NCBI GenBank assembly: GCA_022424925.1
Contig: JAKMGM010000104.1
Span: forward strand, 1 to 23,739
Reading direction: 5' to 3'
Source of the DNA: Candidatus Poseidoniaceae archaeon
Lineage (GTDB): Archaea > Thermoplasmatota > Poseidoniia > Poseidoniales > Poseidoniaceae
Length of the DNA: 23,739 nucleotides
The position numbers were made by a program, and so were the translations under genes. Of the stretch, positions 9,339 through 17,616 are shown piece by piece (the first letter of the stretch is position 1; every line of letters starts with the position of its first letter). Under the pieces are notes generated by a model. It was not told where the DNA came from. It worked only from the letters and a program-made list of their open reading frames with translations, and did no database searches.

Positions 9339-10420
9339 CGTGAAACCTCCACGCGTTTGACATCGACTTCAAGATACATCGCCATACTTTGGGTTTCGAC
9401 AGTGAAACCATCTGCGCCGCTTGCACGCAGATAAGGTGCATATCCAGTGAATGTGTCGAGGGTTCCAGACGCCCGGTTGAGCGTGTAGTCCTCAAGTAAT
9501 TTATCATGGTACTGTGGGGTAATGAGATCATTTAGAGCATTCTCTACTGTAAATTTCACATGGTAGGCCTGACCAGTGAACAGGGTCATTGGCCCCTTGG
9601 AAACCATGTTCATGCCAATATTTTCACCCGAACCAATGTTTCCGTCGATGGTCACATCTGTGAGGACTATTGACAGTCGAGATTCCCCGGTCACAAGCGT
9701 ATCAAGTTCGATATTGGGGAATTGTGAAACTTTCCATGGTTCATTTGGAAACCGTTCAGCCCTCGCATCATTCACCAAGGCAATTTGGTGTTCGCCAAGT
9801 CCGAGCGAAGTGGAGATTTGAATGCCAGATACGATGTATGATACGCTCCGATGCAACGGACGCTGGTCCGCATCAAGTACAGTGACGCTCATCCAGTGGT
9901 CTTGTGCCGCTCCGTGGCTGATAATCACTTCATCGAATGCGGCATTGAACGAATGGTTTTCGGTGCCCATCGGACTTTCAATCGTTACAGAGCGAGCCGT
10001 TTCGTTGATGGCAGTAATTCCAATGGCAGAGTTGTTGATGGTTCGAACCGTAATCCGCTCATCGGGTGTCAAGTCTGCTGCAATAGTCCACGTTTCGACT
10101 TTGATGACGGGTTGCACCATGGTCGATTTGAGAGCAAGCGTGTGACGGATGCCTGTGCCTTCTGGAGAACTTCCAGCAACGTCGATTCTGTCCTCGAATC
10201 GATCTGCAATACCGTTGGCGCTGTTCCAGTTTGTATTGTCCTCAAAATCCGAGATATAGGGATTGAGGAATATCCAAACACCACCCATAATAGTAACAAC
10301 CATCGCCAGCATCATTACAACGCCAAGAACCTCGCTTACGCCCCTTTCGTCCCGGCGAAGAGACGGGCGAAAAACAGCGGAGTCGTGTGCGTTCACATGC
10401 GTCACAACCTTTGGTATCAT
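9335..10420 (-). CDS. Pilin-like protein with class III signal (first gene of pilin operon)
   Basis: A 361-residue protein. A 26-residue N-terminal leader ends in RRDERGVSEVLG (residues 22-33), followed by a hydrophobic helix to about residue 52. The R-G-V-S-x-V-x-G pattern is close to the haloarchaeal and methanogen type IV pilin N-terminal domain, where the prepilin peptidase cuts after the Gly. Residues about 75-361 are beta-rich and without Cys. The ATG at 10420 has GAAGGT ten bases upstream; the leader is rather long, so a shorter start cannot be excluded. The stop overlaps the GTG of the 735-residue gene. The 46-base gap to the hydrolase gene upstream holds a hairpin, so this may be the first gene of its own transcript. 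Pilin-like is well supported; whether it is a major filament subunit is unknown. Confidence 0.82.
   Translation of the reverse strand: MIPKVVTHVNAHDSAVFRPSLRRDERGVSEVLGVVMMLAMVVTIMGGVWIFLNPYISDFEDNTNWNSANGIADRFEDRIDVAGSSPEGTGIRHTLALKSTMVQPVIKVETWTIAADLTPDERITVRTINNSAIGITAINETARSVTIESPMGTENHSFNAAFDEVIISHGAAQDHWMSVTVLDADQRPLHRSVSYIVSGIQISTSLGLGEHQIALVNDARAERFPNEPWKVSQFPNIELDTLVTGESRLSIVLTDVTIDGNIGSGENIGMNMVSKGPMTLFTGQAYHVKFTVENALNDLITPQYHDKLLEDYTLNRASGTLDTFTGYAPYLRASGADGFTVETQSMAMYLEVDVKRVEVSR
9345..9350 (-). promoter_or_regulatory. Perfect Shine-Dalgarno GGAGGT deciding a GTG start
   Basis: GGAGGT on the minus strand is six bases before the GTG at 9338 and lies inside the 361-residue pilin-like gene. 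It decides the GTG over the later in-frame ATG codons of the 735-residue gene. Confidence 0.7.
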
Positions 10421-10445
10421 TTAGCCATTGACCTTCTCAGCCCCA

Positions 10446-10468
10446 AAAGCGTGACGATTGAACGCTTT
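10446..10468 (-). terminator. Perfect 7-bp hairpin at the stop of the hydrolase gene (terminator or attenuator candidate)
   Basis: Bases 10446-10452 pair perfectly with 10462-10468 around a 9-base loop. In the direction of transcription (minus) the stem starts at the TAA stop of the hydrolase gene and its 3' arm ends in CTTTT. It sits in the 46-base gap before the first pilin-like gene. It could partly separate hydrolase transcription from the pilin genes or mark an mRNA end. The T-run is short and is followed by GGGG, so termination strength is uncertain. Confidence 0.35.
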
Positions 10469-11285
10469 ATCGGGTCGTCGAATGCAATTCAGTCGCAGGT
10501 TGTGATTCGTGAGCATTCCCGATGTAGTGTGATTTCTCGGGGCCGTCTTGGAGTGAGATTGATATGTCGCCTGAGAACACGTCATCGATGTAGTACAAGA
10601 CAGTTGATTCTGCAATGTGCGGTTGGTTATTTTTCTCTGAAAGGTGGGTCAGAGAAATACTTCGCGTTTCTGGTGTGCAAACTTCCGCTAAGAATTTCCC
10701 AGTTTGCTCGTTTGAAAGGTGGCCTCCACGACCGCTGATTCTATCTTTGAGGCTGAAGGGATAGGGGCCGTTCATGAGGCGGTTGTGGTCATAGTTCGCC
10801 TCGATGGCTATGTGTTCACACCCCCGAACATGCGTTACGAGTTCATCAGTCCAAGAACCAAGGTCGGTTATGACCGCCGCCCGATGTCCGTTGTGACTGG
10901 CTACGAAGGCGACATTGTCAGAGCCCGAATGCGGTACTGGGACTGGTAGAATTGACAAATCTTCGCTTACGCGGATCAAATCAAGCGAGTCGAAATAGGA
11001 GGTAAACTCGGGTATGAGTTTCAGCTCTTCAGCAGTTCTGTGGTTGGCTTGAATTTGAATCTCCCAGCGCTTTTGAGCGACCAGCGCTCCACCGCCATGG
11101 TCGCCGTGATGGTGGCTGATGAAGATACAGTCAATCTCGGTCGGGTCAATATTGAGTCGAGCAAGGCGCTTTTGCAATTGCGCTCCGCTGAATCCTTGGT
11201 CGATGAGGACTTTCGCTTGCTCGGTTTCTAGCAACGTGGCGTTCCCACGACTGCCAGTTCCGAGGTGCGTGAGTACCATTGTCAT
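10467..11285 (-). CDS. YycJ/WalJ-like metallo-beta-lactamase-fold hydrolase
   Basis: A 272-residue cytoplasmic protein of the MBL-fold superfamily. Visible are the N-terminal LGTGSRGNATLL segment, the metal motif HHHGDH at about residues 58-63, a His near 119 (VPHSGSD), an Asp near 141 (VITDLGSW), EANYD at 162-166, GRGGHLSN at about 185-192 and a late THLSEKNN His near 214. The EAN, GHLSN and HLSxxNN signatures are those of the YycJ/WalJ group. That group is usually predicted to be a nuclease or phosphoesterase, with bacterial members linked to mismatch repair or cell-wall signalling. The archaeal role is unknown. The start is ATG at 11285, chosen because homology begins right after it and AAGGTG lies 12 bases upstream; a GTG at 11327 is in frame but adds 14 residues unlike the family. 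The gene lies upstream of the pilin-like genes on the same strand with a 46-base gap. Confidence 0.9.
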   Translation of the reverse strand: MTMVLTHLGTGSRGNATLLETEQAKVLIDQGFSGAQLQKRLARLNIDPTEIDCIFISHHHGDHGGGALVAQKRWEIQIQANHRTAEELKLIPEFTSYFDSLDLIRVSEDLSILPVPVPHSGSDNVAFVASHNGHRAAVITDLGSWTDELVTHVRGCEHIAIEANYDHNRLMNGPYPFSLKDRISGRGGHLSNEQTGKFLAEVCTPETRSISLTHLSEKNNQPHIAESTVLYYIDDVFSGDISISLQDGPEKSHYIGNAHESQPATELHSTTR

Positions 11286-11518
11286 TCCAATCGGTAGCAC
11301 CTTGTCGCGAGCAGCCTTTGAACACACCGCCTTTTCGCCCTGTCATGTCCATCTTTCCTGCTCACCCTCAAGCGACCGATGAGTTCTATCAAGACTACAT
11401 TCACATTTTTGAACGAGAACGAACTGTATACTTGTCCGAACATCGCTCCATCATCCTCTTAAGTGTCATGAAGGACATGCCCAATTGCGAAGCGTATGCT
11501 TTGTAGGCTGGTCTCCAA
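11286..11518. other. Divergent intergenic region between hydrolase and giant repeat protein
   Basis: This 233-base stretch must carry promoters for both divergent genes. A GTATAC palindrome at 11426-11431 is the nearest thing to a TATA element, but it is about 90 bases from the plus-strand ATG and not a convincing archaeal box. No clear hairpin was found. A short plus-strand reading frame lies within it (see 11345-11506). Confidence 0.4.
11345..11506 (+). CDS. Possible small protein, 53 residues (doubtful)
   Basis: A plus-strand frame starting ATG at 11345 encodes a 53-residue peptide with a charged, natural-looking composition (for example IHIFERERTVYL) and stops 12 bases before the giant repeat gene. 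No ribosome site precedes it, and it occupies most of the divergent promoter region. It could be a real small gene, the remnant of one, or a chance frame. No family is recognised. Confidence 0.18.
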   Translation: MSIFPAHPQATDEFYQDYIHIFERERTVYLSEHRSIILLSVMKDMPNCEAYAL

Positions 11519-14500
11519 ATGCGACGAAGTTTAACCACTCTTCTAACCACCCTTGCAGTTGTTGCAAGTCTACTTTTTATGTCGCAGTTTCCGGCAGTTT
11601 CACCAGTCTCGAACCTCCACCCCGATACCACCGATGGTTCAAAGCCTCCATCAACGGACAGTGACGGGGATAAAATTCCGGATGTCCATGAAAACCTCTT
11701 CGAAGAATGGATGAATTGGACTGCGATTGATGGTCGGCCAGTTTTCGTTGAAGGTATGGACAGCAACGATGCATCTGATGCCTTGCTGGACGGGGATATG
11801 GACGGCTTGAACGCGACAGAAGAATATTGCTGGCCTTATCCTGCCAACTGTACTGCACCGGGCTTCCCACGCGGTCTAACCGGCGCAATCGATGCTGAGG
11901 GCGAGCGTTCGTACCTCGACCCGCGAATATCCGATACGGATGGAGATGGAATGCCAGACGGGTACGAAGCCTACATGTGCGAAAGAGTAGGTGGCTACAA
12001 TGTATTCTCGCTCAAGTACGAATGCAACACTTTTGACCCGCTAAACGCCTCAGATTTGTACGATGACCCCGATGAGGATGGATTCGATGTTAATCGTGAT
12101 GGTGTGCTCTCAATAACTGAGCGTTTTACGTCCCCTGAGGAGTACATACAGGGGGCTCCTGCGAACCATACAAACGAACTTGACGGCTTGTGGTGTTCTG
12201 CATCACTCCCAGAGGGTTCAGTTTTTGAAAACTGGCCGTTTATCCCGACCGGTTCAAATGCTACGTTCCAAAACTTGCTTTCGGCGTGTACTGAAAATGC
12301 AACAATGGTGGTTGACGAAGACCTATGGCTCGGAACAGACCCCTTGCTGGCTGATTCTGACCGATACCATTGGGATGGATTTTCAATTCGACGTTTGTTC
12401 CCTTCATTCGGTGACGGCATTCCAGATGGCTGGGAAGTTCACTTTGGCCTGGAACCACTCAATCGCACGAACGCATTACTTGACCCTGACAACGATGGTT
12501 GGGATGCAAACAGGGACGGTGGCGTATCTCCAGACGTGAGTCGTACCCTGACGGCACTTTCTCTCGGTGAATCACTCTCGACGCTTGAGGAGTACTTTGT
12601 GCATAACGATGATGGTAATTCTGTAATGCCCGGTATGAAAACAGTCATGCTAGGCAATCAACAGAACGGCGTTGAACTCGTGCCGCTGAGTTTTGTTTCT
12701 GACCCAGATGAAATGAGTTTGATACATTACGATGTACGTGATTTGGATACCAATGACCAAACGGTTTATGCAACGACAAAATACGGTTTGACGGTCATGG
12801 ATCATGAGCAATTGGTGAGTTACGACCACTGGATGCCCGAGGGCATCACGTTGCATTCATCCATGTTGCTGACTCAAGATGATTCCACTTTTGCTTTGGC
12901 AATAGCGACAAGTTCGGGATTGGCCGTAGCACCGTTGCAAGCGGATGGTAATCTTGCTCCACTTACAACGTGGTCTTGGTCGCTTTCTGAGGAACTCTTT
13001 GCCCTGACTCAACTCAATATTGAAGGTCCAAATTCGTATATCCTCGGACTAGGTTTTGCAGGTGAGGGTTCTGTTTTTGAAATATCAGACTCCGCTGATA
13101 TAGTCGCACAAAACGCTATCTCAACAGACCTTGAAAGTATGCTCAGCCAGTCGAATTCGACCGTAACCAATCTGGCACATGGGCCATCCGGTGGGGGAGA
13201 AAACGTACTCTTTGTCGGCACCGACCGAGGCCTACTTGTTGCGCCTACAACAACCGTTCGAGATGAGTTTGAAGCATCATGGCGATTCTTCTACACGCCT
13301 GAGACCACACCCTTCCCAACAGCCATTGATGAATTGCGTTCGCTTTCTTTGGGCATGGTAGCCAATCCCGCTGAAGTACGAACAATGCTTCTCGATGGTC
13401 CTTCTTCAAACAACGCCCAAGTGTTGTGGTTCGGTACACCGTCCGGAGTGCACATGATGAGTTTAGTTGACGATACAATTGTTCACAGCGGATTGCTTGA
13501 GCACCCGGGTGTTGAAGGACGCTACGTTCGAGAATACAACAACATTCACGCGCTTCACGTTACCGGTGATGAGATTATAGTCGGTTCAGTCAAGGGCATG
13601 TGGGCTATAACAGGTGACTATTCAGCAGTCTACGGTTTCCAAGAACAAGAGACCATCTATGGAGAAATCGTAACGATTGGTTCGCGTACCGTCGATGGCA
13701 ACACGACGCTCATTGTTGGTTCATCTCCAGGGCAGTATGCCAACATAGAGCTCATGAATCCCGGTGCAAATGATTCGGATAACGACGGAATGCCAGACGG
13801 ATGGGAAGTCGCAAACGGCCTTGACCCTACCGACCCTTGGGATTCGTTGTTTGATGCAGACAGCGATGGGATTGACCTCGACCAGGCCGATGACGGGTTC
13901 CTAGAACGGTTGTGGACTAATCTCGACGAATATCGATTTGTCTCTCAATCTTTGAACGGATACAATTCGACGAACCCGAAGGTTGGTGACACCGATGGTG
14001 ACGGGTTAGGTGATGGAAGCGAATACTTCGGCTTCTTCTATGAATCTTCCAATTTGTGGTGCCACTACACCGTCCAAATGGAATATGTTTGCGATGATGT
14101 TGCAGGTCAGTCTGCGAATGCCACCTACCTCGGCCTTTCAAGCAGCGACCGAGGAACTGATCCAACAAATTTTGATAGTGATGGTGATGGAATGCCTGAC
14201 GGTTGGGAAATCGAGCACAGGCGCTGGATTGGTTCATCGTTCAACGGGGGCAACAATTGGACGCTCGACCCCAACAGAGCGGCGGATGCGAATTGGGATG
14301 CAGACCGAGACGGTCTTGCGAACCTCTGTGAATATCAATGGTCTGTCGTACGCAGCGCTGCAATCGATGGATTACTGTTTGAATCTCATGGAGAATCGGT
14401 AAATGCAAGCCTCGAATGGTTTGATGCTGATCCGAACAATATTGATTCTGATGGCGATTCCTTGCCGGACGGCTGGGAATCGGGTGGTGCGTGCACATGG

Positions 14501-17272
14501 GACCCTTCACGACAAGGCGTGAACCCACTCAACGCTTCCGATTTGTTCCAAAACCCAGATGGAGATGGATACGACATAAATCACGACGGTGTTCTTGATG
14601 AATCAGAAGCATTTGTCAACTACCTTGAATTCCATGTACGCTCGGACCTCTTTTCGGGAAATCAAACATTCGCTGGCGTCCCTCTCCCGAATGGCTTTTC
14701 GACAGACCTGTTCATGAACATCAGTCTTAACGGAGCACCAGAGGCTAGTTTCGGAGAACGTGCTTCAGGCTCTGTAACGGCGCTTCAATCTGTCACGAGC
14801 GTCGGCTCTTCCAACCCTCTCAACTCAGACTCCGATTCGGATGGTATGCCGGATGGTTGGGAAATTTGGTTTGCTCGTTGGAATATTCTCGATGATGCAT
14901 GGACGCTGAATCCGCTGGATGCTTCTGACCGCTGGCAAGATGCCGACGATGATGGAATGGCAAACTGGGAAGAATACAACGCCATTGCACCTGAGTATTC
15001 AGAAACAGACCAGAATCGCTCTGCACCCCAATGGTTTGTCACTACGGTTGGTTCTGCGTTTGCATTGCAGCAATGGCCAGGGAACAGTGTTGATTTTTCA
15101 TTCGGTTCCTTCATCACTTCTGACCAGATTAATCGTACTGGCTGGACCTCTGATCCAAACAATGTGGACACTGACGGCGATGGTATGATTGATGGTATTG
15201 AGCAACTTTTCACTTCATGGAACATTACTGCTGGACGGTGGACGCTCAATCCACTGGTAGCTGGCGATGGATTGTTCGACGGTGATGGTGACGGATTGAT
15301 TGACAGTCAGGAATTTGCGATTGCAACTCAGAATCCGGAAAATGGCATTGAGCATCCATCGGATGCACCACTCCTCCACCTTGATGGTGATGCGCAGCAA
15401 CCAACGGAAAAAGCACAGCGCGTGTTCAATATTCTCATTACCAAAGAGACTCGTGGAAAGCGTTTACTCGCTGATTTCAACGATTGGCAAGCGGGTGTTC
15501 CACCCAACGCCATTTTATCCACTCTCCTTGGAATGTCAGACCCGACTAATCCAGACACAGATGATGACGGTATGTACGACGGGTTTGAGTATTGGTTTAC
15601 AGAGTGGGACCTTGAAGAAAATCGCTGGAGTATGAATCCACTCATCGACAGCGACGTGAATCTCGACACGGATGGTGACAGTTTCGATTGCGATGGTGAT
15701 GGCAATATTTCAATGGATGAACGGTTTTCCAATTTGAGAGAATGGGAATCACGCACGTATGGGAAATACAGCGAGCGTTTCTCGGTTCCGCCCTCTGCAG
15801 GACTGATTGACTTTGGTGAAGACGCCATTCAAGCATACATGGAAGAACTTGGCTTCTCCTTTACGCAGGCGCAACAGGCCTTGTACACAGATTTTGCATC
15901 GAAAGACCAAGCAAGCTCTGACCGTATGCTCATGATTAACGAGTATAATGAAGAGAATTTTAATCGCACTCTTCTCGGCATTGCAGACCCAACGAATACG
16001 GATTCTGACTCGGATGGTATTGATGATGGTTGGGAGTACTGCTATGCGTTGTATGGCATGGATGATGTGACCACAATCAACCACTGGGCGTCGAATCCAC
16101 TCAATCCGTGGGACATTCACTATGACGGCGACCACGATGGGTGGTATGACCGCTCAGCGTTCGACATTCCTGCTGAGCAAGGCACCTGGTCCGGACGAGT
16201 CTTTACGCCGAGCTCCAACATTGTTCAATCTGGAGTCGGTGACCTACCGTTCACCAATTGGATGGAATGGGACAACCAAACACGGCCTGATTTGAACGAT
16301 ACAGATGAGGACAGTGTTTCGTATTCAACGGTCGTAGAGAACGGTCAGGTCGTTTGGCATCAACAGGACTTCAACTTGTCCGACGGCCGTGAAGTATTCA
16401 AGTACGGAATAAACCCGAGTGACAACGACTCTGACGGTGATATGTTGCCCGATTGGTATGAATACGCCAAAGCATGGAACGAATCGAATGACAACTACAG
16501 TTCCTACCTGCAAATCCGTGTCGTTTGGATCGATGCATCAACTGGAGGTCCTTGTACAACCGATACCAATTCATGCCTTCCTCTTTCCCAACAAGGCGCA
16601 GATGGTGCACTTTCACGGCCTGACCTTTCCTTCACATGGTTCACCATGAATCCAGCTGACCCTGTCGATGCGAATTTCGACCCTGACAAGGATGGCAATT
16701 GGGACTGCACTGGTGCAGGTTGTGTCTATGAACCCTACACGAATTTCCAGGAGTTCTACGCCATAACTGCCTCAGATTTATCATCACCGAATGCAGTACG
16801 TCTGAGCGGACTCATTTACGATGGTGAGGTCGTCTTGGAATGGTGGCAACTACGTGCAGCAATGCTGAAACTTGACGCTTCGGGTGCGAGCGCTGAGAAT
16901 TATCTCAAAATGGACCAGTCTTTTGCGAACGACATTCGTTTTGCCTATGTCGTTGACGATAAAGACACGAACTTTTTGTTGCTCGATTCCAGCGACGATG
17001 AGGTTCTACTCGCTGGAAATCGAACCGATGACTGGGATATCTACTACGCTGGCTCGCCAAATACTGCGCCGGTACGTTCGGTAGGTGAACATGAATTTGG
17101 CTGGTATCTTCTCGACCTCGATAACGACCATATTGCCGAAGGAACAGACCCAACCAACTGGGATTCTGACGGTGACTGGATGGTTGATTGGTTTGAAGTT
17201 CGTGACGATGAAGAGGACGGAATCCGTGGTGATTCCTCTCCAATCCGTTATGATTCACGGCAAACAGCGTGA
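11519..17272 (+). CDS. Giant secreted protein: TSP3-like calcium repeats with an internal beta-propeller
   Basis: A 1917-residue protein. Residues 1-31 form a Sec signal peptide (two Arg, then a hydrophobic core). Asp/Gly-rich repeats of the DSDGDGMPDGWE type, as in thrombospondin type 3 calcium-binding repeats, occur at about 47, 137, 752, 886, 976, 1103, 1217, 1346, 1495, 1635 and 1882. Many belong to a longer unit: the acidic loop, an aromatic stretch, W-T/S-L/M-N-P, then a second acidic loop ending in E-Y/F. Between about 370 and 745 the acidic repeats stop and seven strands of the form IxVGTxxGLxV appear (near 416, 457, 507, 562, 634, 685 and 730), suggesting a seven-bladed propeller. 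No C-terminal membrane helix, lipobox or sorting signal is visible; the protein ends soon after the last acidic loop. It is probably a calcium-stiffened extracellular stalk carrying a binding head. No enzyme motif was seen. The ATG lacks a good ribosome site. Confidence 0.88.
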   Translation: MRRSLTTLLTTLAVVASLLFMSQFPAVSPVSNLHPDTTDGSKPPSTDSDGDKIPDVHENLFEEWMNWTAIDGRPVFVEGMDSNDASDALLDGDMDGLNATEEYCWPYPANCTAPGFPRGLTGAIDAEGERSYLDPRISDTDGDGMPDGYEAYMCERVGGYNVFSLKYECNTFDPLNASDLYDDPDEDGFDVNRDGVLSITERFTSPEEYIQGAPANHTNELDGLWCSASLPEGSVFENWPFIPTGSNATFQNLLSACTENATMVVDEDLWLGTDPLLADSDRYHWDGFSIRRLFPSFGDGIPDGWEVHFGLEPLNRTNALLDPDNDGWDANRDGGVSPDVSRTLTALSLGESLSTLEEYFVHNDDGNSVMPGMKTVMLGNQQNGVELVPLSFVSDPDEMSLIHYDVRDLDTNDQTVYATTKYGLTVMDHEQLVSYDHWMPEGITLHSSMLLTQDDSTFALAIATSSGLAVAPLQADGNLAPLTTWSWSLSEELFALTQLNIEGPNSYILGLGFAGEGSVFEISDSADIVAQNAISTDLESMLSQSNSTVTNLAHGPSGGGENVLFVGTDRGLLVAPTTTVRDEFEASWRFFYTPETTPFPTAIDELRSLSLGMVANPAEVRTMLLDGPSSNNAQVLWFGTPSGVHMMSLVDDTIVHSGLLEHPGVEGRYVREYNNIHALHVTGDEIIVGSVKGMWAITGDYSAVYGFQEQETIYGEIVTIGSRTVDGNTTLIVGSSPGQYANIELMNPGANDSDNDGMPDGWEVANGLDPTDPWDSLFDADSDGIDLDQADDGFLERLWTNLDEYRFVSQSLNGYNSTNPKVGDTDGDGLGDGSEYFGFFYESSNLWCHYTVQMEYVCDDVAGQSANATYLGLSSSDRGTDPTNFDSDGDGMPDGWEIEHRRWIGSSFNGGNNWTLDPNRAADANWDADRDGLANLCEYQWSVVRSAAIDGLLFESHGESVNASLEWFDADPNNIDSDGDSLPDGWESGGACTWDPSRQGVNPLNASDLFQNPDGDGYDINHDGVLDESEAFVNYLEFHVRSDLFSGNQTFAGVPLPNGFSTDLFMNISLNGAPEASFGERASGSVTALQSVTSVGSSNPLNSDSDSDGMPDGWEIWFARWNILDDAWTLNPLDASDRWQDADDDGMANWEEYNAIAPEYSETDQNRSAPQWFVTTVGSAFALQQWPGNSVDFSFGSFITSDQINRTGWTSDPNNVDTDGDGMIDGIEQLFTSWNITAGRWTLNPLVAGDGLFDGDGDGLIDSQEFAIATQNPENGIEHPSDAPLLHLDGDAQQPTEKAQRVFNILITKETRGKRLLADFNDWQAGVPPNAILSTLLGMSDPTNPDTDDDGMYDGFEYWFTEWDLEENRWSMNPLIDSDVNLDTDGDSFDCDGDGNISMDERFSNLREWESRTYGKYSERFSVPPSAGLIDFGEDAIQAYMEELGFSFTQAQQALYTDFASKDQASSDRMLMINEYNEENFNRTLLGIADPTNTDSDSDGIDDGWEYCYALYGMDDVTTINHWASNPLNPWDIHYDGDHDGWYDRSAFDIPAEQGTWSGRVFTPSSNIVQSGVGDLPFTNWMEWDNQTRPDLNDTDEDSVSYSTVVENGQVVWHQQDFNLSDGREVFKYGINPSDNDSDGDMLPDWYEYAKAWNESNDNYSSYLQIRVVWIDASTGGPCTTDTNSCLPLSQQGADGALSRPDLSFTWFTMNPADPVDANFDPDKDGNWDCTGAGCVYEPYTNFQEFYAITASDLSSPNAVRLSGLIYDGEVVLEWWQLRAAMLKLDASGASAENYLKMDQSFANDIRFAYVVDDKDTNFLLLDSSDDEVLLAGNRTDDWDIYYAGSPNTAPVRSVGEHEFGWYLLDLDNDHIAEGTDPTNWDSDGDWMVDWFEVRDDEEDGIRGDSSPIRYDSRQTA
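13772..17200 (+). repeat. Tandem degenerate protein repeat (acidic calcium-loop units)
   Basis: Nine copies of an acidic core (D-x-D-x-D-G-x-x-D-G/W-x-E) are spread over this part of the giant gene, spaced about 90-250 residues apart. Several are followed by the W-T-L-N-P element and a second acidic loop. At DNA level the copies share GATGGTGATGG-like words but are diverged, so this is an old protein-level repeat and not a recent tandem duplication. Confidence 0.7.
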
Positions 17273-17328
17273 ACATTTTACTCACTGTAAAGCGCATCAT
17301 TCAAAGGCCATGCCGTCTGTGCCTTAAC

Positions 17329-17334
17329 GGGGAG
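17329..17334 (+). promoter_or_regulatory. Shine-Dalgarno site for the split surface protein
   Basis: GGGGAG ends five bases before the ATG at 17340 and fixes the start of the signal-peptide-bearing piece. No comparable site precedes the second reading frame at 17612. Confidence 0.55.
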
Positions 17335-17339
17335 CAGAC

Positions 17340-17615
17340 ATGCAGAATGATTTTTCCAATGGCCGCGGCGTAATGTTCGTACTGTTCTTCATAATGGTTT
17401 TAGCTCCAATGGGTCCAATGGCTGATATGTTTGTCGGCTCAGCGGATGCAGCAGGTGTTTCCAGACATATCTACGAGTTCAGCGACGGTACGACCGAGCA
17501 TGTGGCGCTTTACCAGGGGGCAAATCCTGACATTGGAGCAGAGGTGTCACTTCCCAAAGGAGCGCTGGTCACTGAAGTTTCAATGACACTGTCTGGTGCA
17601 TCTGCTACCGGATGA
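17340..17615 (+). CDS. N-terminal fragment of a split giant surface protein (signal peptide piece)
   Basis: A 91-residue frame with a clear Sec signal peptide: charged N-terminus, hydrophobic core around residues 11-25, and cleavage probably after SADA near residue 37. About 54 residues of beta-rich mature sequence follow, breaking off at GASATG. It stops with TGA at 17613-17615, overlapping the next frame as ATGA. The strand pattern before the stop (VSLPKGALVTEVSMTLSG) reads as an unfinished beta domain that continues naturally in the next frame. I read this as the 5' end of the gene that continues at 17612, broken by one missing base. A separate small secreted protein is possible but less likely. 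GGGGAG precedes the start by five bases, and the gap to the previous giant gene is 67 bases. Confidence 0.75.
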   Translation: MQNDFSNGRGVMFVLFFIMVLAPMGPMADMFVGSADAAGVSRHIYEFSDGTTEHVALYQGANPDIGAEVSLPKGALVTEVSMTLSGASATG

Positions 17616-17616
17616 G
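17611..17616 (+). other. Probable one-base deletion (frameshift site)
   Basis: The sequence reads GGA TGA GTC in the first frame. Adding a single G (GGA TGG AGT) would replace the stop with Trp-Ser and join the two frames as ...SATGWSQTVTDD. No slippery heptamer or strong ribosome site is present, so neither programmed slippage nor re-initiation is well supported. Confidence 0.65.

Noticed and set aside
9851..10738. A 295-residue plus-strand frame across the pilin and hydrolase genes.
   Set aside because: It is antisense to two well-supported genes, has no recognisable domain and has the composition of a shadow frame.
11286..11327. A GTG at 11327 as the start of the hydrolase gene.
   Set aside because: It adds 14 residues unlike the family, and the AAGGTG ribosome site lies downstream of it, before the ATG at 11285.
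11426..11431. GTATAC as a shared divergent TATA box.
   Set aside because: It is too far from the plus-strand start and too unlike an archaeal TATA/BRE element to list as a promoter.
13772..17200. A CRISPR-like or recent DNA tandem array suggested by recurring GATGGTGATGG words.
   Set aside because: The words come from codons for the acidic protein repeat; spacing and sequence vary, and there are no identical direct repeats.
17304..17325. A 5-bp inverted repeat (AAGGC/GCCTT) just before the start of the split surface gene.
   Set aside because: The stem is short, the loop is 12 bases and there is no T-run; too weak to call a terminator or riboswitch.
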